Assembly (NCBI RefSeq): GCF_016746095.1
Contig: NZ_JAERTY010000001.1
Location: 620,001 to 684,000 of the forward strand
Source of the DNA: Sphingobacterium faecale
Lineage (GTDB): Bacteria; Bacteroidota; Bacteroidia; Sphingobacteriales; Sphingobacteriaceae
Reading direction: 5' to 3'
DNA: 64,000 nucleotides
In this document: in pieces, positions 26,344 to 34,599 of the stretch
How positions within the stretch are numbered: the stretch's first letter is position 1
How the letters are laid out: every line of letters begins with the position of its first letter
Made by a program: the position numbers and the translations under genes
The notes under the pieces: generated by a model
The model's input: the letters and a program-made list of their open reading frames with translations, nothing else
Told to the model about the DNA's origin: nothing
Database searches by the model: none

Positions 26344-27510
26344 ATGAATAGAAAAGTATATTTAGGGTTGGTATTAGTGCCCTTATTAGTTTTTTGTAGC
26401 AAAGAGAAGGAGCCGGTAAGAGATGTCGGCGGGGGGCAGGCTTCAGATTTGAAATCTACAACCGGCATATCGGAGTTTAAGGCAGATATAAATTTATACA
26501 GTATCAATACTTACTTGCTGTCGAACAATGCTATGCAAGGATTCAATTTTGACTCAGATGGGTCAATTTGGTATACACAGTCTGCCGATGGGGGGCTTAA
26601 GCATCAAATAAACCTAGTTAAAAGTCCGGTTAATAAGGGACCAGACGTGTTGACATCCAATATGGATGTTATGAAGCTGCACTATTTTGGGCATGGTACG
26701 AACACAGCAATTGAAGAGGTCGGTGAGGATCGATATTTATGGGTTGGAGCATATGCGTCGGCAAGAGCGGATGGCACCTATTGGGGCGATCGAGTAATAG
26801 GTAGGGTTAAATATGTTAAAAATAGAACCGTCAAAACCAACGAGTGTGATGAGTATTATTATATGGGTACGAGTTACGACGAACTTCATCCTTCTATAGA
26901 TGCAGAAAATGATTTGCTAACTATCAACTATAACGATCCTACAAATTCCAGTTTTAGGTGTTTTGTGATTTATAAATTAAGTGAAGCCAAAAAGGCTGCA
27001 ATGATTAACGCGAATATTTCATGTACGAATGGATTTGAAGTCAATAATCCTAATTCATTAGTCAATAAGACATATACGGTCTATTGTCGGGATCTAACTA
27101 CGTTAACCCCTGTAGCAAATGTTAAGTTTAGAAAAACAGGATACGGTGCAGCTGGAGCTAAATATTACGATTGGCAGGGATATGATGTACACAAGGATAA
27201 GCTTTATTATTTCGAGGGACAATCAAATTACAATCTGAATGGTTCTACAAACTGGTCTGGCGAATCGCAGTCTTTTGTTACGGTTTTTGATTTTAAAGGA
27301 AAGGTTGTTGAAGAGCGGACACGTGTTGATTTTGTAGCTAACCGTGACGTACTATCGCAAATAGGCGTCACTCAACTAGGAGCAATGGAAGCTGAAGGAA
27401 TAAAAGTTTACAAGGGAAATCTTTACCTAGGATACACATCAAGGGGTATAACGCAGGAAGACACAAAGCACTATCAGAATATTTTTAAATTTAACACGTC
27501 TAATAAGTAA
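26344..27510 (+). CDS. Lipoprotein with TagC/helveticin-like beta-propeller
   Basis: A 388-residue protein starting 3 bp after the previous gene, so it belongs to the same operon. The N-terminus (MNRKVYLGLVLVPLLVFCSK) is a lipoprotein-like signal with Cys18. The mature region resembles the P68 RBP/TagC-like propeller fold: AMQGFNFDSDGSIWYTQS, FGHGTNTAIEEVGEDRYLWV, and a late MEAEGIKVYKGNLYLGYTSR. In that fold family, propellers bind glycans or act as receptor-binding or lytic proteins. The function here is unknown; surface binding of a ribose- or nucleotide-containing ligand would fit the locus. The fold call is by pattern and should be taken as moderate. Confidence 0.65.
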   Translation: MNRKVYLGLVLVPLLVFCSKEKEPVRDVGGGQASDLKSTTGISEFKADINLYSINTYLLSNNAMQGFNFDSDGSIWYTQSADGGLKHQINLVKSPVNKGPDVLTSNMDVMKLHYFGHGTNTAIEEVGEDRYLWVGAYASARADGTYWGDRVIGRVKYVKNRTVKTNECDEYYYMGTSYDELHPSIDAENDLLTINYNDPTNSSFRCFVIYKLSEAKKAAMINANISCTNGFEVNNPNSLVNKTYTVYCRDLTTLTPVANVKFRKTGYGAAGAKYYDWQGYDVHKDKLYYFEGQSNYNLNGSTNWSGESQSFVTVFDFKGKVVEERTRVDFVANRDVLSQIGVTQLGAMEAEGIKVYKGNLYLGYTSRGITQEDTKHYQNIFKFNTSNK

Positions 27511-27513
27511 ATC

Positions 27514-27553
27514 AAAAGGGGCAAAATCTCTAATAAACAATTTTGCCCCTTTT
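27514..27553. terminator. Bidirectional terminator between the nucleoside locus and bioB
   Basis: A perfect 13-bp stem AAAAGGGGCAAAA / TTTTGCCCCTTTT starts 3 bp after the stop at 27510. The arms carry A- and T-runs on both sides, so it can terminate transcripts from both directions; bioB converges from the right. Confidence 0.85.
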
Positions 27554-27625
27554 GTTAATGCAATGTTCGACTTTTTACAGTCAAACGAAGTTTTAACTAC
27601 TGATGTATTAATACAACAAGAAATG

Positions 27626-28702
27626 CTACATTTTAGCATTTTTTTCTTTTTCTATATTTCTCGTAATAACGTGTCCCGGTCTTGTCCATTTTGGTTTTTC
27701 GCCCAATGTCTGGTAGCAAGAGTTTTCAGCTTCCGTTGTTTGTGGCTGTGGCAGTTTCTCAAAGGGTTTCTGTGGGACCAATCCCAGTTCCTGAAATATT
27801 TTCATGTCCTCATTCACGGCGGGATTAGGTGTGGTCAGTAACTTGTCTCCGGCAAAAATAGAATTAGCACCTGCAAAAAAACACAACGCTTGTCCTTCTC
27901 TGCTCATTTGCGTGCGGCCCGCCGAAAGTCTCACCTGAGTCTTAGGTAATAAAATACGTGCCGTGGCAACCATTCGTACCATTTCCCAGATCGATACAGG
28001 TTCCATTTCTTCCATTGGCGTACCTTCTACAGCAACCAGCGCATTGATAGGCACCGACTCAGGCTGAGGACAAAGGGAAGCCAAAGTGATTAACATGTCA
28101 GCACGGTTTTCAATGCTTTCCCCCATACCGATAATGCCTCCGCTACACACGGTTATATTCGTTTTTCTTACATTATCGATGGTCTGCAAGCGGTCATTAT
28201 AGCTTCTTGTGGAAATGATTTCTTCATAGTATTCTTCTGAAGAGTCGATGTTATGGTTATAGGCATAGAGCCCAGCTTCTGAGAGGCGTCTTGCCTGGTT
28301 TTCGGTAATCATCCCCAACGTACAGCAGACCTCCATATCGAGCTTATTCAATGTTCTGACCATTTCCAGCACCTGGTCGAATTCCGGGCCATCTTTTACA
28401 TTCCTCCATGCAGCACCCATACAGATCCTTGAACTTCCTCCTGCCTTTGCCCGGAGGGCTTTTGCTTTGACCTGTTCTACACTCATCAATCCTTCAGCCT
28501 TTACCTGTGTATGGTAGCGGGCAGCTTGAGGGCAATAAGCACAGTCTTCGGGACAGCCTCCCGTTTTGATGGATACTAAGGTTGAAATCTGTACCTTATT
28601 GGGATCATGAAATTCTCTGTGGACTGTCGCCGCCTCGTAGAGCAATTCCATCAGCGGTTTGTTGTACAGTTCAACGACCTCTTTTTGTGTTAATTTTTTC
28701 AT
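27626..28702 (-). CDS. bioB: Biotin synthase
   Basis: A radical-SAM enzyme that inserts sulfur into dethiobiotin in the last step of biotin synthesis. The start MKKLTQKEVVELYNKPL aligns with the beginning of known BioB proteins; an ATG 15 codons upstream (28747) is an alternative. The SAM cluster motif GGCPEDCAYCPQ carries the three cluster cysteines. Further BioB hallmarks are ICMGAAWRNVKDG, YNHNIDSSEEYYEEI, GIIGMGE, RLSAGRTQMSREGQALCF with the conserved Arg near the [2Fe-2S] cluster, and FAGANSIFAGDKLLTT. Length (358 residues) is slightly above E. coli BioB because of a ~30-residue basic tail. No other bio genes are adjacent, so it is a solitary bioB. Confidence 0.97.
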   Translation of the reverse strand: MKKLTQKEVVELYNKPLMELLYEAATVHREFHDPNKVQISTLVSIKTGGCPEDCAYCPQAARYHTQVKAEGLMSVEQVKAKALRAKAGGSSRICMGAAWRNVKDGPEFDQVLEMVRTLNKLDMEVCCTLGMITENQARRLSEAGLYAYNHNIDSSEEYYEEIISTRSYNDRLQTIDNVRKTNITVCSGGIIGMGESIENRADMLITLASLCPQPESVPINALVAVEGTPMEEMEPVSIWEMVRMVATARILLPKTQVRLSAGRTQMSREGQALCFFAGANSIFAGDKLLTTPNPAVNEDMKIFQELGLVPQKPFEKLPQPQTTEAENSCYQTLGEKPKWTRPGHVITRNIEKEKNAKM

Positions 28703-28998
28703 CTCATCCGTGTTTTTAATGACTATTTGTTCTGTGATCCTTTTCAAATGCTCCGAGGGAAATGTTTTTAATTATCTAACAATGGATGCAAAGGTTATAG
28801 ATTATATCTTGTCTGTGGTAGTCCGATTTAAATAAAATGAATAGTCCGGTAAATATTAACAATAAATAAAAAAGAGCTATTACCTCGGATTGCAGGTACA
28901 TGGACTTGTTGGGGTTGCGTTCAGCTTTATTTCTTTTGATCGTCTTGAATTGTTGCCTGCTGTGAATAGAAAAGAATTATTTCTTTGTTTTTTAAAAT

Positions 28999-29022
28999 AT
29001 ACATCGTAATATTGCGATGTAT
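28999..29022. promoter_or_regulatory. ArsR operator 1 (promoter of the ars operon)
   Basis: A 24-bp near-perfect palindrome: 8-bp arms ATACATCG and CGATGTAT flank an AATATT core, with only one mismatched pair (T/G). It lies 14 bp before the arsR start codon, the position expected for autoregulation. The half CGATGTAT recurs at 29902. Confidence 0.75.
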
Positions 29023-29036
29023 TAGATGGTGTAAAA

Positions 29037-29363
29037 ATGGGAACTACTAAAACAAGTCACTTCACTGAGGATCAGAACCGAATTGCCAAGATTGCGAAAG
29101 CATTGGGACATCCAGCCCGTGTCGCCATAATAGAATACCTATTAAAGGTTAATACCTGTATCTGCAGTGACATCGTGGACGAGCTGCCGTTAGCTCAATC
29201 GACTATTTCGCAACATCTCAAAGAGTTAAAGAGTGCAGGACTTATTAAAGGTGAAATAGAAGGCGCATCTATATGTTATTGCATTGATGAGAAAACATTC
29301 CAAATACTCAAAAGCTATTTTTCAAATGTCGTGCTAACAGTTAATAATCAAAAATGCTGTTAG
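29037..29363 (+). CDS. arsR: ArsR-family metalloregulator
   Basis: A 108-residue winged-helix repressor that would release the operator when it binds arsenite or antimonite. The winged HTH covers ~12-90 (AKALGHPARVAIIEYLLKVN, then LAQSTISQHLKELKSAGLIK). The metal site is the Cys pair in NTCICSDIV at the start of the HTH, as in the type 1 (alpha-3) ArsR site. A second Cys pair ends the protein (QKCC), which may add a ligand. A palindromic operator precedes the gene. It is first in the arsenic operon with the DUF6428, arsenate reductase and ACR3 genes. Confidence 0.92.
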   Translation: MGTTKTSHFTEDQNRIAKIAKALGHPARVAIIEYLLKVNTCICSDIVDELPLAQSTISQHLKELKSAGLIKGEIEGASICYCIDEKTFQILKSYFSNVVLTVNNQKCC

Positions 29364-29398
29364 ACCAATAAATTACATATTTTTTTACGTTCAATTCC

Positions 29399-29414
29399 AT
29401 CGTTATATTACGAT
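29399..29414. promoter_or_regulatory. ArsR operator-like site 2 (before the DUF6428 gene)
   Basis: An inverted repeat ATCGT-TATATT-ACGAT lies in the 72-bp gap between arsR and the DUF6428 gene, 21 bp before the latter's start. It shares the ATCG...CGAT arms and AT-rich core of operator 1, so ArsR may bind here too and control an internal promoter. Confidence 0.55.
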
Positions 29415-29435
29415 TGATTAAAAGTTGTAAGTACC

Positions 29436-29891
29436 ATGAAACTATCAGAAATCAAACAAATCCTGCCAACATTAGACAATGTTGAATTCCAGTTAGAAGA
29501 TGGAACATTTGTGCCAGCACACTTCCACATTACCGAAGTAGGGCAGGTCAATAAGCACTTCATCGATTGTGGGGGTGTAACGCGGACGGAAAATACTGTC
29601 AATTTCCAACTATGGAATGCTGATGACTATGAGCACAGGCTAAAGCCAGGCAAATTATTGCATATCATCGAACTTTCCGAAAAGAAACTTAATATCGGAG
29701 ATTTCGAGATAGAGGTTGAATACCAGAGCAGCACCATAGGTAAGTATGGTTTAGACTTCAATGGCAAAACATTTGTTCTGACCAGCAAGACCACTGCCTG
29801 TTTAGCAGAAGATGCCTGCGGCATTCCTAGTCGGTTGAATGTCGTCGAGTCTCCTTCCAATAGTTGTACACTAGGTTCCGGCTGCTGCTAA
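29436..29891 (+). CDS. DUF6428 family protein of the arsenic operon
   Basis: A 151-residue cytoplasmic protein found in arsenic operons of Bacteroidota. Visible family blocks are MKLSEIKQILPTLDNVEFQL, FVPAHFHITEVGQVNKHFID and a central LWNADDYEHRLKPGKLLHII. The C-terminal ~25 residues carry a cysteine-rich tail: CGI, then SCTLGSGCC at the very end. Such a tail could chelate arsenite, as a chaperone or buffer. The function is not established. Its position between arsR and the arsenate reductase gene (12 bp before it) supports a role in arsenic handling. Confidence 0.8.
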   Translation: MKLSEIKQILPTLDNVEFQLEDGTFVPAHFHITEVGQVNKHFIDCGGVTRTENTVNFQLWNADDYEHRLKPGKLLHIIELSEKKLNIGDFEIEVEYQSSTIGKYGLDFNGKTFVLTSKTTACLAEDACGIPSRLNVVESPSNSCTLGSGCC

Positions 29892-29894
29892 TCC

Positions 29895-29909
29895 AATATT
29901 ACGATGTAT
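29895..29909 (+). promoter_or_regulatory. ArsR half-site over the start codon of the arsenate reductase gene
   Basis: AATATTACGATGTAT matches 14 of 15 bases of the right half of operator 1 (AATATTGCGATGTAT). There is no matching left arm. The ATG inside it (29904) is the start codon of the next gene, so any ArsR bound here would sit on the translation start. Confidence 0.4.
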
Positions 29910-30512
29910 TCAAAGTTAGCCGATACAGTTTCATTCATTCAGGCATCGGGTATCAATCAAGGGCGTAAACCCATCTTACAGCCCTTGGTTGAATACATAC
30001 AGCAAAAAGTAGATGCCAACGTCGATATCAACATCAACTTTATCTGCACACACAATTCCAGACGCAGCCACCTATCCCAAGTTTGGGCACAGATTGCAGC
30101 AGCACATTACAAGATACAGCGCGTCAGATGCTATTCCGGTGGTACCGAAGAAACAGCAATGTTTCCTAAAATAGCAGAAACATTCCAGGATGCGGGAATT
30201 CAGGTCGATATCATTTCTACCGGAGCAAACCCAATCTATGCGTTAAAATATGATAAGAATGCACATCCGATAATAGGATTCTCTAAGAAATACGATGCCC
30301 CATTCAATCCAGAGTCCGGGTTTGCGGCTGTAATGACCTGTTCACAGGCCGATGGTGCGTGTCCTTTCATCACTGGAGCCGAAAAGCGGATACCTATTAC
30401 GTACGAGGATCCTAAAATCTCCGATGGAACTGATCAACAGGATGAAGTATATGAAAGTAGGAGCCAAGAGATTGCTGCGGAAATGTTTTACGTATTCTCA
30501 CAGATCAAATAA
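29904..30512 (+). CDS. Arsenate reductase / low-molecular-weight phosphatase-type protein
   Basis: A 202-residue protein of the low-molecular-weight protein tyrosine phosphatase superfamily. The P-loop CX5R is CTHNSRR (Cys48 to Arg54) in NFICTHNSRRSHLSQVWAQ. Later landmarks are VRCYSGGTEETAMFPK and YDAPFNPESGFAAVMTCSQA. The last part, DGACPFITGAEKRIPITYED, resembles thioredoxin-dependent arsenate reductases. In this operon the expected reaction is reduction of arsenate to arsenite for export by the ACR3 gene 7 bp downstream. It is longer than classic ArsC (~130-140 residues), with an N-terminal helix extension; this longer form is common in Bacteroidota. Confidence 0.87.
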   Translation: MYSKLADTVSFIQASGINQGRKPILQPLVEYIQQKVDANVDININFICTHNSRRSHLSQVWAQIAAAHYKIQRVRCYSGGTEETAMFPKIAETFQDAGIQVDIISTGANPIYALKYDKNAHPIIGFSKKYDAPFNPESGFAAVMTCSQADGACPFITGAEKRIPITYEDPKISDGTDQQDEVYESRSQEIAAEMFYVFSQIK

Positions 30513-30519
30513 AATAGCT

Positions 30520-31551
30520 ATGCAAGTAAAAATGAAGTTTCTAGATAGATATCTCACCCTTTGGATTTTCATAGCCATGGGTATAGGGATATTGATCGGT
30601 AATGTTTTTCCAGGTATTTCGGAAGTAATGGACAGAATGTCTATTGGATCCACAAACCTCCCTCTTGCCATTGGCCTGATAATAATGATGTATCCACCAT
30701 TGGCCAAGGTCGATTACAACCTATTACCTCTGGCCTTTAAGGATCAAAAAGTACTCAGTCTATCGCTCATCCTCAATTGGCTTGTCGGTCCTGTACTCAT
30801 GTTCATACTTGCTATAGTCTTTTTAAGAAATGAGCCAGATTATATGGTCGGCCTCATACTTATAGGGCTAGCTAGATGTATTGCCATGGTTATCGTATGG
30901 AATGACCTAGCTAAGGGGAATAGAGAATACGCAGCACTTTTGATAGCGCTCAACAGTGTTTTCCAAGTATTATTTTATAGTCTGTTTGTTTGGTTTTTCA
31001 TCAATGTGCTGCCTGCTTATTTAGGCTTTGCAGAATACTCCATTTCGATAGAAATGAGCGAAGTCATTAAAAGCGTATTGATATACTTAGGTATACCGTT
31101 TTTAGCAGGCTTCTTGAGCCATAAATACCTATCTAGGTTAAAAGGCGAAAATTGGTACAATAGAAAGTTTATCCCCTTTATATCACCATTCACCTTATAT
31201 GCCTTACTGTTTACCATTGTGTTGATGTTTAGCCTGAAGGGCGAGCAGATCGTACAGCTCCCTATGCAGGTTGTCAAAGTCGCCATACCCTTAATTATCT
31301 ACTTCGTACTCATGTTCTTTGTCAGCTTTTTTATTAACAAATCTATGGGGGTAGACTATGATAAAAACGCAGCCATATCATTTACTGCCACCGGCAACAA
31401 TTTTGAGTTGGCCATTGCGGTAGCTATAGCCGTTTTTGGGATACATTCACCGCAGGCATTCGTTGGTGTCATAGGCCCATTGATAGAAGTACCTGTACTG
31501 ATCCTGTTAGTAAGGGCGAGTTTATGGCTCCATAAGAAATACTACCGTTAA
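30520..31551 (+). CDS. ACR3-family arsenite exporter
   Basis: A 343-residue inner-membrane protein with ten predicted transmembrane helices, which exports arsenite by proton antiport. The conserved cysteine segment is present: LARCIAMVIVWNDLAKGN. Further family blocks are FAMGIGILIGN-like (IAMGIGILIGNVFPG), YPPLAKVDYNLL and KNAAISFTATGNNFELAIAV. The start chosen (MQVKMKFLDRYLTLW) follows the arsenate reductase stop by 7 bp; the ATG at 30532 is an alternative. Reading further upstream would overlap the reductase and is unlikely. It is the last gene of the arsenic operon. Confidence 0.93.
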   Translation: MQVKMKFLDRYLTLWIFIAMGIGILIGNVFPGISEVMDRMSIGSTNLPLAIGLIIMMYPPLAKVDYNLLPLAFKDQKVLSLSLILNWLVGPVLMFILAIVFLRNEPDYMVGLILIGLARCIAMVIVWNDLAKGNREYAALLIALNSVFQVLFYSLFVWFFINVLPAYLGFAEYSISIEMSEVIKSVLIYLGIPFLAGFLSHKYLSRLKGENWYNRKFIPFISPFTLYALLFTIVLMFSLKGEQIVQLPMQVVKVAIPLIIYFVLMFFVSFFINKSMGVDYDKNAAISFTATGNNFELAIAVAIAVFGIHSPQAFVGVIGPLIEVPVLILLVRASLWLHKKYYR

Positions 31552-31837
31552 AATTGGTAGTACATTATCACTCCTTTTACCCAGTTATCTGAAAACATGG
31601 ATTGGACACTTTTTAAGTATTTTACGTTACTTTAGCTAATCAAAACTAATAGTTCCACATAAACTCGTTTTAAGAGAGAGAGTTGACTTGGAGATATCCG
31701 AAGAATATTTAGATTACCTCATTATAGTAAGCTATTTGACGAATACGTCGATAATAGTATTAAAGCACACGGGCATAAAGGCATAGTCAATTTAACTATC
31801 ATCGGACATTTATCAGCAACAGCTTTTTTTATTCCTC

Positions 31838-32860
31838 CTAGCCATAAGCTACCCCCTGCTCTCTGAGTACATTTTTCTCCCGTTCTATTTCAACTTCGAG
31901 TTCTTCCTCCGTTGGGAGGTAAGGTAAATATTTGCTTGCAAATAGTTGCTTATTCTCGTTCAATACAGAATATTTAGCAATAGTACGATCTGTTTCCGTA
32001 CAGAGCAGTAGTCCTATGGTGGGGTTGTCATCTTCTTTTCTTTCCAGATCGTCAAACATACGGACATACATATCCAATTGCCCGATATCCTGATGTGTGA
32101 TTTTCTCTGTTTTTAACTCAACGATCACAAAACACTTCAATATATAATTGTAGAATACCAGGTCGATAAAAAAGTCTGATGTCTCGGTACGGATGTGTTT
32201 TTGACGTGCTATAAAAGCAAACCGCTTACCTAGTTCTAATAGAAACTGCTGGAGATTGTCTATTAGTGATTGTTCAAGTTGTCTCTCCGTATAGGCACGA
32301 TTACTAGGAATGTTCAGGAACTCCAGTACTGTGGGATTACGTATAAAGTCACGGTTATCCGGCTTTATGTCCTTTGTATTTTCAGCCATTTCATCAACGA
32401 CAGGCTGTTTATTTGTTGAAGACACCAAACGTTGGTAGTAGAGCGTATTTATATTACGTTCCAATTGCCGTACACCCCAGTTTTGTTCAGCAGCTTCTTT
32501 CAGATAATACTTTCGTGCATTAGTATCAGTGACCCTTGTAATAGTCCGAATATGAGACCATTCCAATTTGGCACACGCGTGTGCCAAATCTTCCCAAATA
32601 GGAAAAGTCAGATAACATTTACGGATATCTCTCAATGTCCGGGTACTGAATCCACTTCCTAGGGCATTTGATAGATTCTGCAGTATTTCTGTACCATAAG
32701 TAGCTCGATCCTGTCCCCGCTGTTCTTTTTCTACGATACGTTTCCCTATCTCCCAATAGCATTCTATCATTGTGTAGGAAGTCGTGGCATAGACTTTTTC
32801 TCTTGCCTTATCCAGTAGGAGCTTTATTTCTTGAGCAAATTCTTTCATAGCTTTCATCAA
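31838..32860 (-). CDS. DUF1016 / YhcG-type PD-(D/E)XK nuclease-family protein
   Basis: A 340-residue protein with the two-part YhcG layout. The N-terminal DUF1016 region (~1-150) includes TTSYTMIECYWEIGKRIVEK, YGTEILQNLSNALGSGFSTR and LEWSHIRTITRVTDTNARKY. The C-terminal nuclease-like domain has a PD-(D/E)XK pattern: DFFIDLVFYNYILKCFVIVE with Asp and the ELK triad strand (VELKTEK), followed by HQDIGQLDMYVRMFDD. Members are common in accessory islands and near restriction and mobile elements, with suspected roles in DNA metabolism; the exact function is unknown. It is a single-gene unit between the arsenic operon and the transporter remnant. Confidence 0.88.
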   Translation of the reverse strand: MMKAMKEFAQEIKLLLDKAREKVYATTSYTMIECYWEIGKRIVEKEQRGQDRATYGTEILQNLSNALGSGFSTRTLRDIRKCYLTFPIWEDLAHACAKLEWSHIRTITRVTDTNARKYYLKEAAEQNWGVRQLERNINTLYYQRLVSSTNKQPVVDEMAENTKDIKPDNRDFIRNPTVLEFLNIPSNRAYTERQLEQSLIDNLQQFLLELGKRFAFIARQKHIRTETSDFFIDLVFYNYILKCFVIVELKTEKITHQDIGQLDMYVRMFDDLERKEDDNPTIGLLLCTETDRTIAKYSVLNENKQLFASKYLPYLPTEEELEVEIEREKNVLREQGVAYG

Positions 32861-33014
32861 TTAAAAATTGACCTTGTTTTTTATTTCACTACCTCGAATT
32901 CTTTTTCTTGCAGATAAGCATCAAATATAATAAAGAATTCTGTTAGAGATATTTTCTTATTTCTATGATGGGTGTTTTTCTTTGCTTCGAGTTAGAATAC
33001 AGGGTAAAATTGTT

Positions 33015-33479
33015 CTATTTGTCATTACCACGGATCATTTTGGGGATTATTTTTATGTACAGCAATTCGAATAGGATTTCTACTACTGTCTGTGTGACTA
33101 TAACGACAGCCACCAATTGATTGTCCGGTGCAGGTAGAGCAAGTGCCAATGGAAGGACTACCAATGAATTTCTAGTGCTCGAAGAAAAGGCCACGGCTCT
33201 AGATTGAGTGGTCGACAATTTAAATATCTTCGAAGAAAGGAGACCGGCCAAGGGAGAGACTATCGCGAATAGGATATAAATAGGTAATACATCATAGATA
33301 GGCTGCGGGTTGGTGCTCAGTGTTCTGATCTGTGATGCTATGACTACGAAAAAGGTTATCGCCATAAAAGGAACTGGGAGCCAGCTGGACAGGTCCATCA
33401 TCTTACCACCTATACGCGTAGCTTTTGAAGCCCACTGCGTGATCAGCGCTGAAGCGAAAGGTATTACGTCGGGGCCTGT
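33015..33479 (-). pseudogene. C-terminal remnant of an arsenic-resistance / bile-acid:Na+ symporter-type transporter
   Basis: About 150 codons read continuously from ~33479 to 33015, but an upstream start is missing; the first ATG (33401) is internal to the domain. The residues match the last five helices of bacterial arsenic-resistance transporters of the bile acid:sodium symporter superfamily: PFASALITQW, LSSWLPVPFMAITFFVVIAS, SRAVAFSSSTRNSLVVLPLA and VIVTQTVVEILFELLYIKII. The homology stops at about 33461-33475, where sequence of an XRE regulator on the other strand takes over. It is a truncated gene and is probably not functional. Confidence 0.7.
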
Positions 33480-33742
33480 CCCAGCAGCGGGTGGCTGATG
33501 ATCTCATCATCACCCGGTCGAGGTACGCCAAGTACGAAGAGGGGGCTTCAGAGCCACCGATAGAGTTGCTGCGTATATCGCGACACTTTCACGTGTCAAT
33601 CGGCCTACTAGTGAGCGCCGATCTTCAATGGTTTCGGATAGAGGAGCTGTTGAAGCTACGGGATTATCGGATAGTGCTGCCTGTTAAGGACGGGGTAATA
33701 GGTGATTGGATTAAAGTGTTATCTGACAGGTTGTTAGTTTAG
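33461..33742 (+). pseudogene. XRE-family regulator remnant lacking its start
   Basis: The open frame encodes VLRRGLSQQRVADDLIITRS, RYAKYEEGASEPPIELLRIS and RHFHVSIGLLVSADL. This is a Cro/CI-type HTH of the group that normally begins ~8-15 residues earlier with a Met. The upstream frame runs into a TGA at 33440-33442 without a usable ATG. The GTG at 33491 would start inside the HTH and would lose helix 1. The upstream part has been replaced by the antisense end of a transporter gene. The ~45 C-terminal residues after the HTH keep a normal-looking sequence. It is therefore a 5'-truncated gene, unless a GTG/TTG start gives a shortened product. Confidence 0.6.
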
Positions 33743-33762
33743 CTTGTGCATGTATAGTTATG

Positions 33763-34329
33763 TTATTTAATCCAGCCTGTTTTTTTTCTCCATTCATTAT
33801 AAGTAGGGTTGTCGTTATCTATCGATTCAATGTCGTGGATAGGTGGTATATTTTTAATTTGAGCTTCACTTAGTGGTGGTAAACCTATTTCTATGCGATA
33901 TTTATTTAAATTGGCAATATTTTCAACAGGGTAAGGTGTATCTATACTGATCAGTTGGGTTCCGTATTTTTGAGGCTTACTTTGATACATTAAGATCCGG
34001 TCATGTAGATAAGCAATGTTTTCATTAGAAATATCTTCCTTATTTTTTAACATTACGGTATAACAATGGATCATAAAATCAGGATCTCCGATAGAATGTT
34101 GTATAATAAGCCATGCCGCTCCACTTGCTTCATGCCCGACTTTACTTATTGTAGGATAACCTATTTTTTTAATAATCGTCTTTAATGCTTGACTATTACT
34201 TTTGTGAACTGCTTCCATTTCTGGATTATATCCCTCAGAGAGTTTACCTTGACTAAGCAGCTGTTCTCTTACGGCTAAATCATTTTCAGCTAATTGAATT
34301 AATTGTGTAGCTATCTCCTTGTATAACAT
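33763..34329 (-). CDS. DUF6624 family protein
   Basis: A 188-residue protein without a signal peptide. It shows the DUF6624 pattern: a helix with LAENDLAVREQLLS, then NSQALKTIIKKIGYPTISKV with the I-x-x-G-x-P element, then GHEASGAAWLIIQHSIGDPD with the conserved AAWLIxQH, and LMYQSKPQKYGTQL late in the domain. The family is widespread in Bacteroidota and Actinobacteria and has no known function. The conserved His and Asp could form an active site, but this is speculation. It is monocistronic, with 270 bp of apparently non-coding DNA upstream. Confidence 0.75.
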   Translation of the reverse strand: MLYKEIATQLIQLAENDLAVREQLLSQGKLSEGYNPEMEAVHKSNSQALKTIIKKIGYPTISKVGHEASGAAWLIIQHSIGDPDFMIHCYTVMLKNKEDISNENIAYLHDRILMYQSKPQKYGTQLISIDTPYPVENIANLNKYRIEIGLPPLSEAQIKNIPPIHDIESIDNDNPTYNEWRKKTGWIK

Positions 34330-34599
34330 AGAATGGAAAATTGAAATGTTGTATAAAGGTATTTAATACGCAATAACTATCCCAAATGTATTTAGTTAAA
34401 TATAGCCGTTGTGTCAGCAAAGGTTATCTTGTATGTTATTTACTAGTTGCTTTTGGGGAGTATCTCATGTCAAGGGCTTCATTGTGAATATACTGCTCCA
34501 TGCTTAATTATAAGGACTGTATAGACAATAGCTATAGGGGCGCGCTATCTTGGGGGGCAAAACATTCGAAATGTGTTATCACGATAATATTCTTCCATT

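Noticed and set aside
31552..31837. Short open stretch (LFDEYVDNSIKAHGHKGIV) between ACR3 and DUF1016 genes
   Set aside because: Could be a decayed gene fragment, but it is too short and matches nothing I know, so no feature was called.
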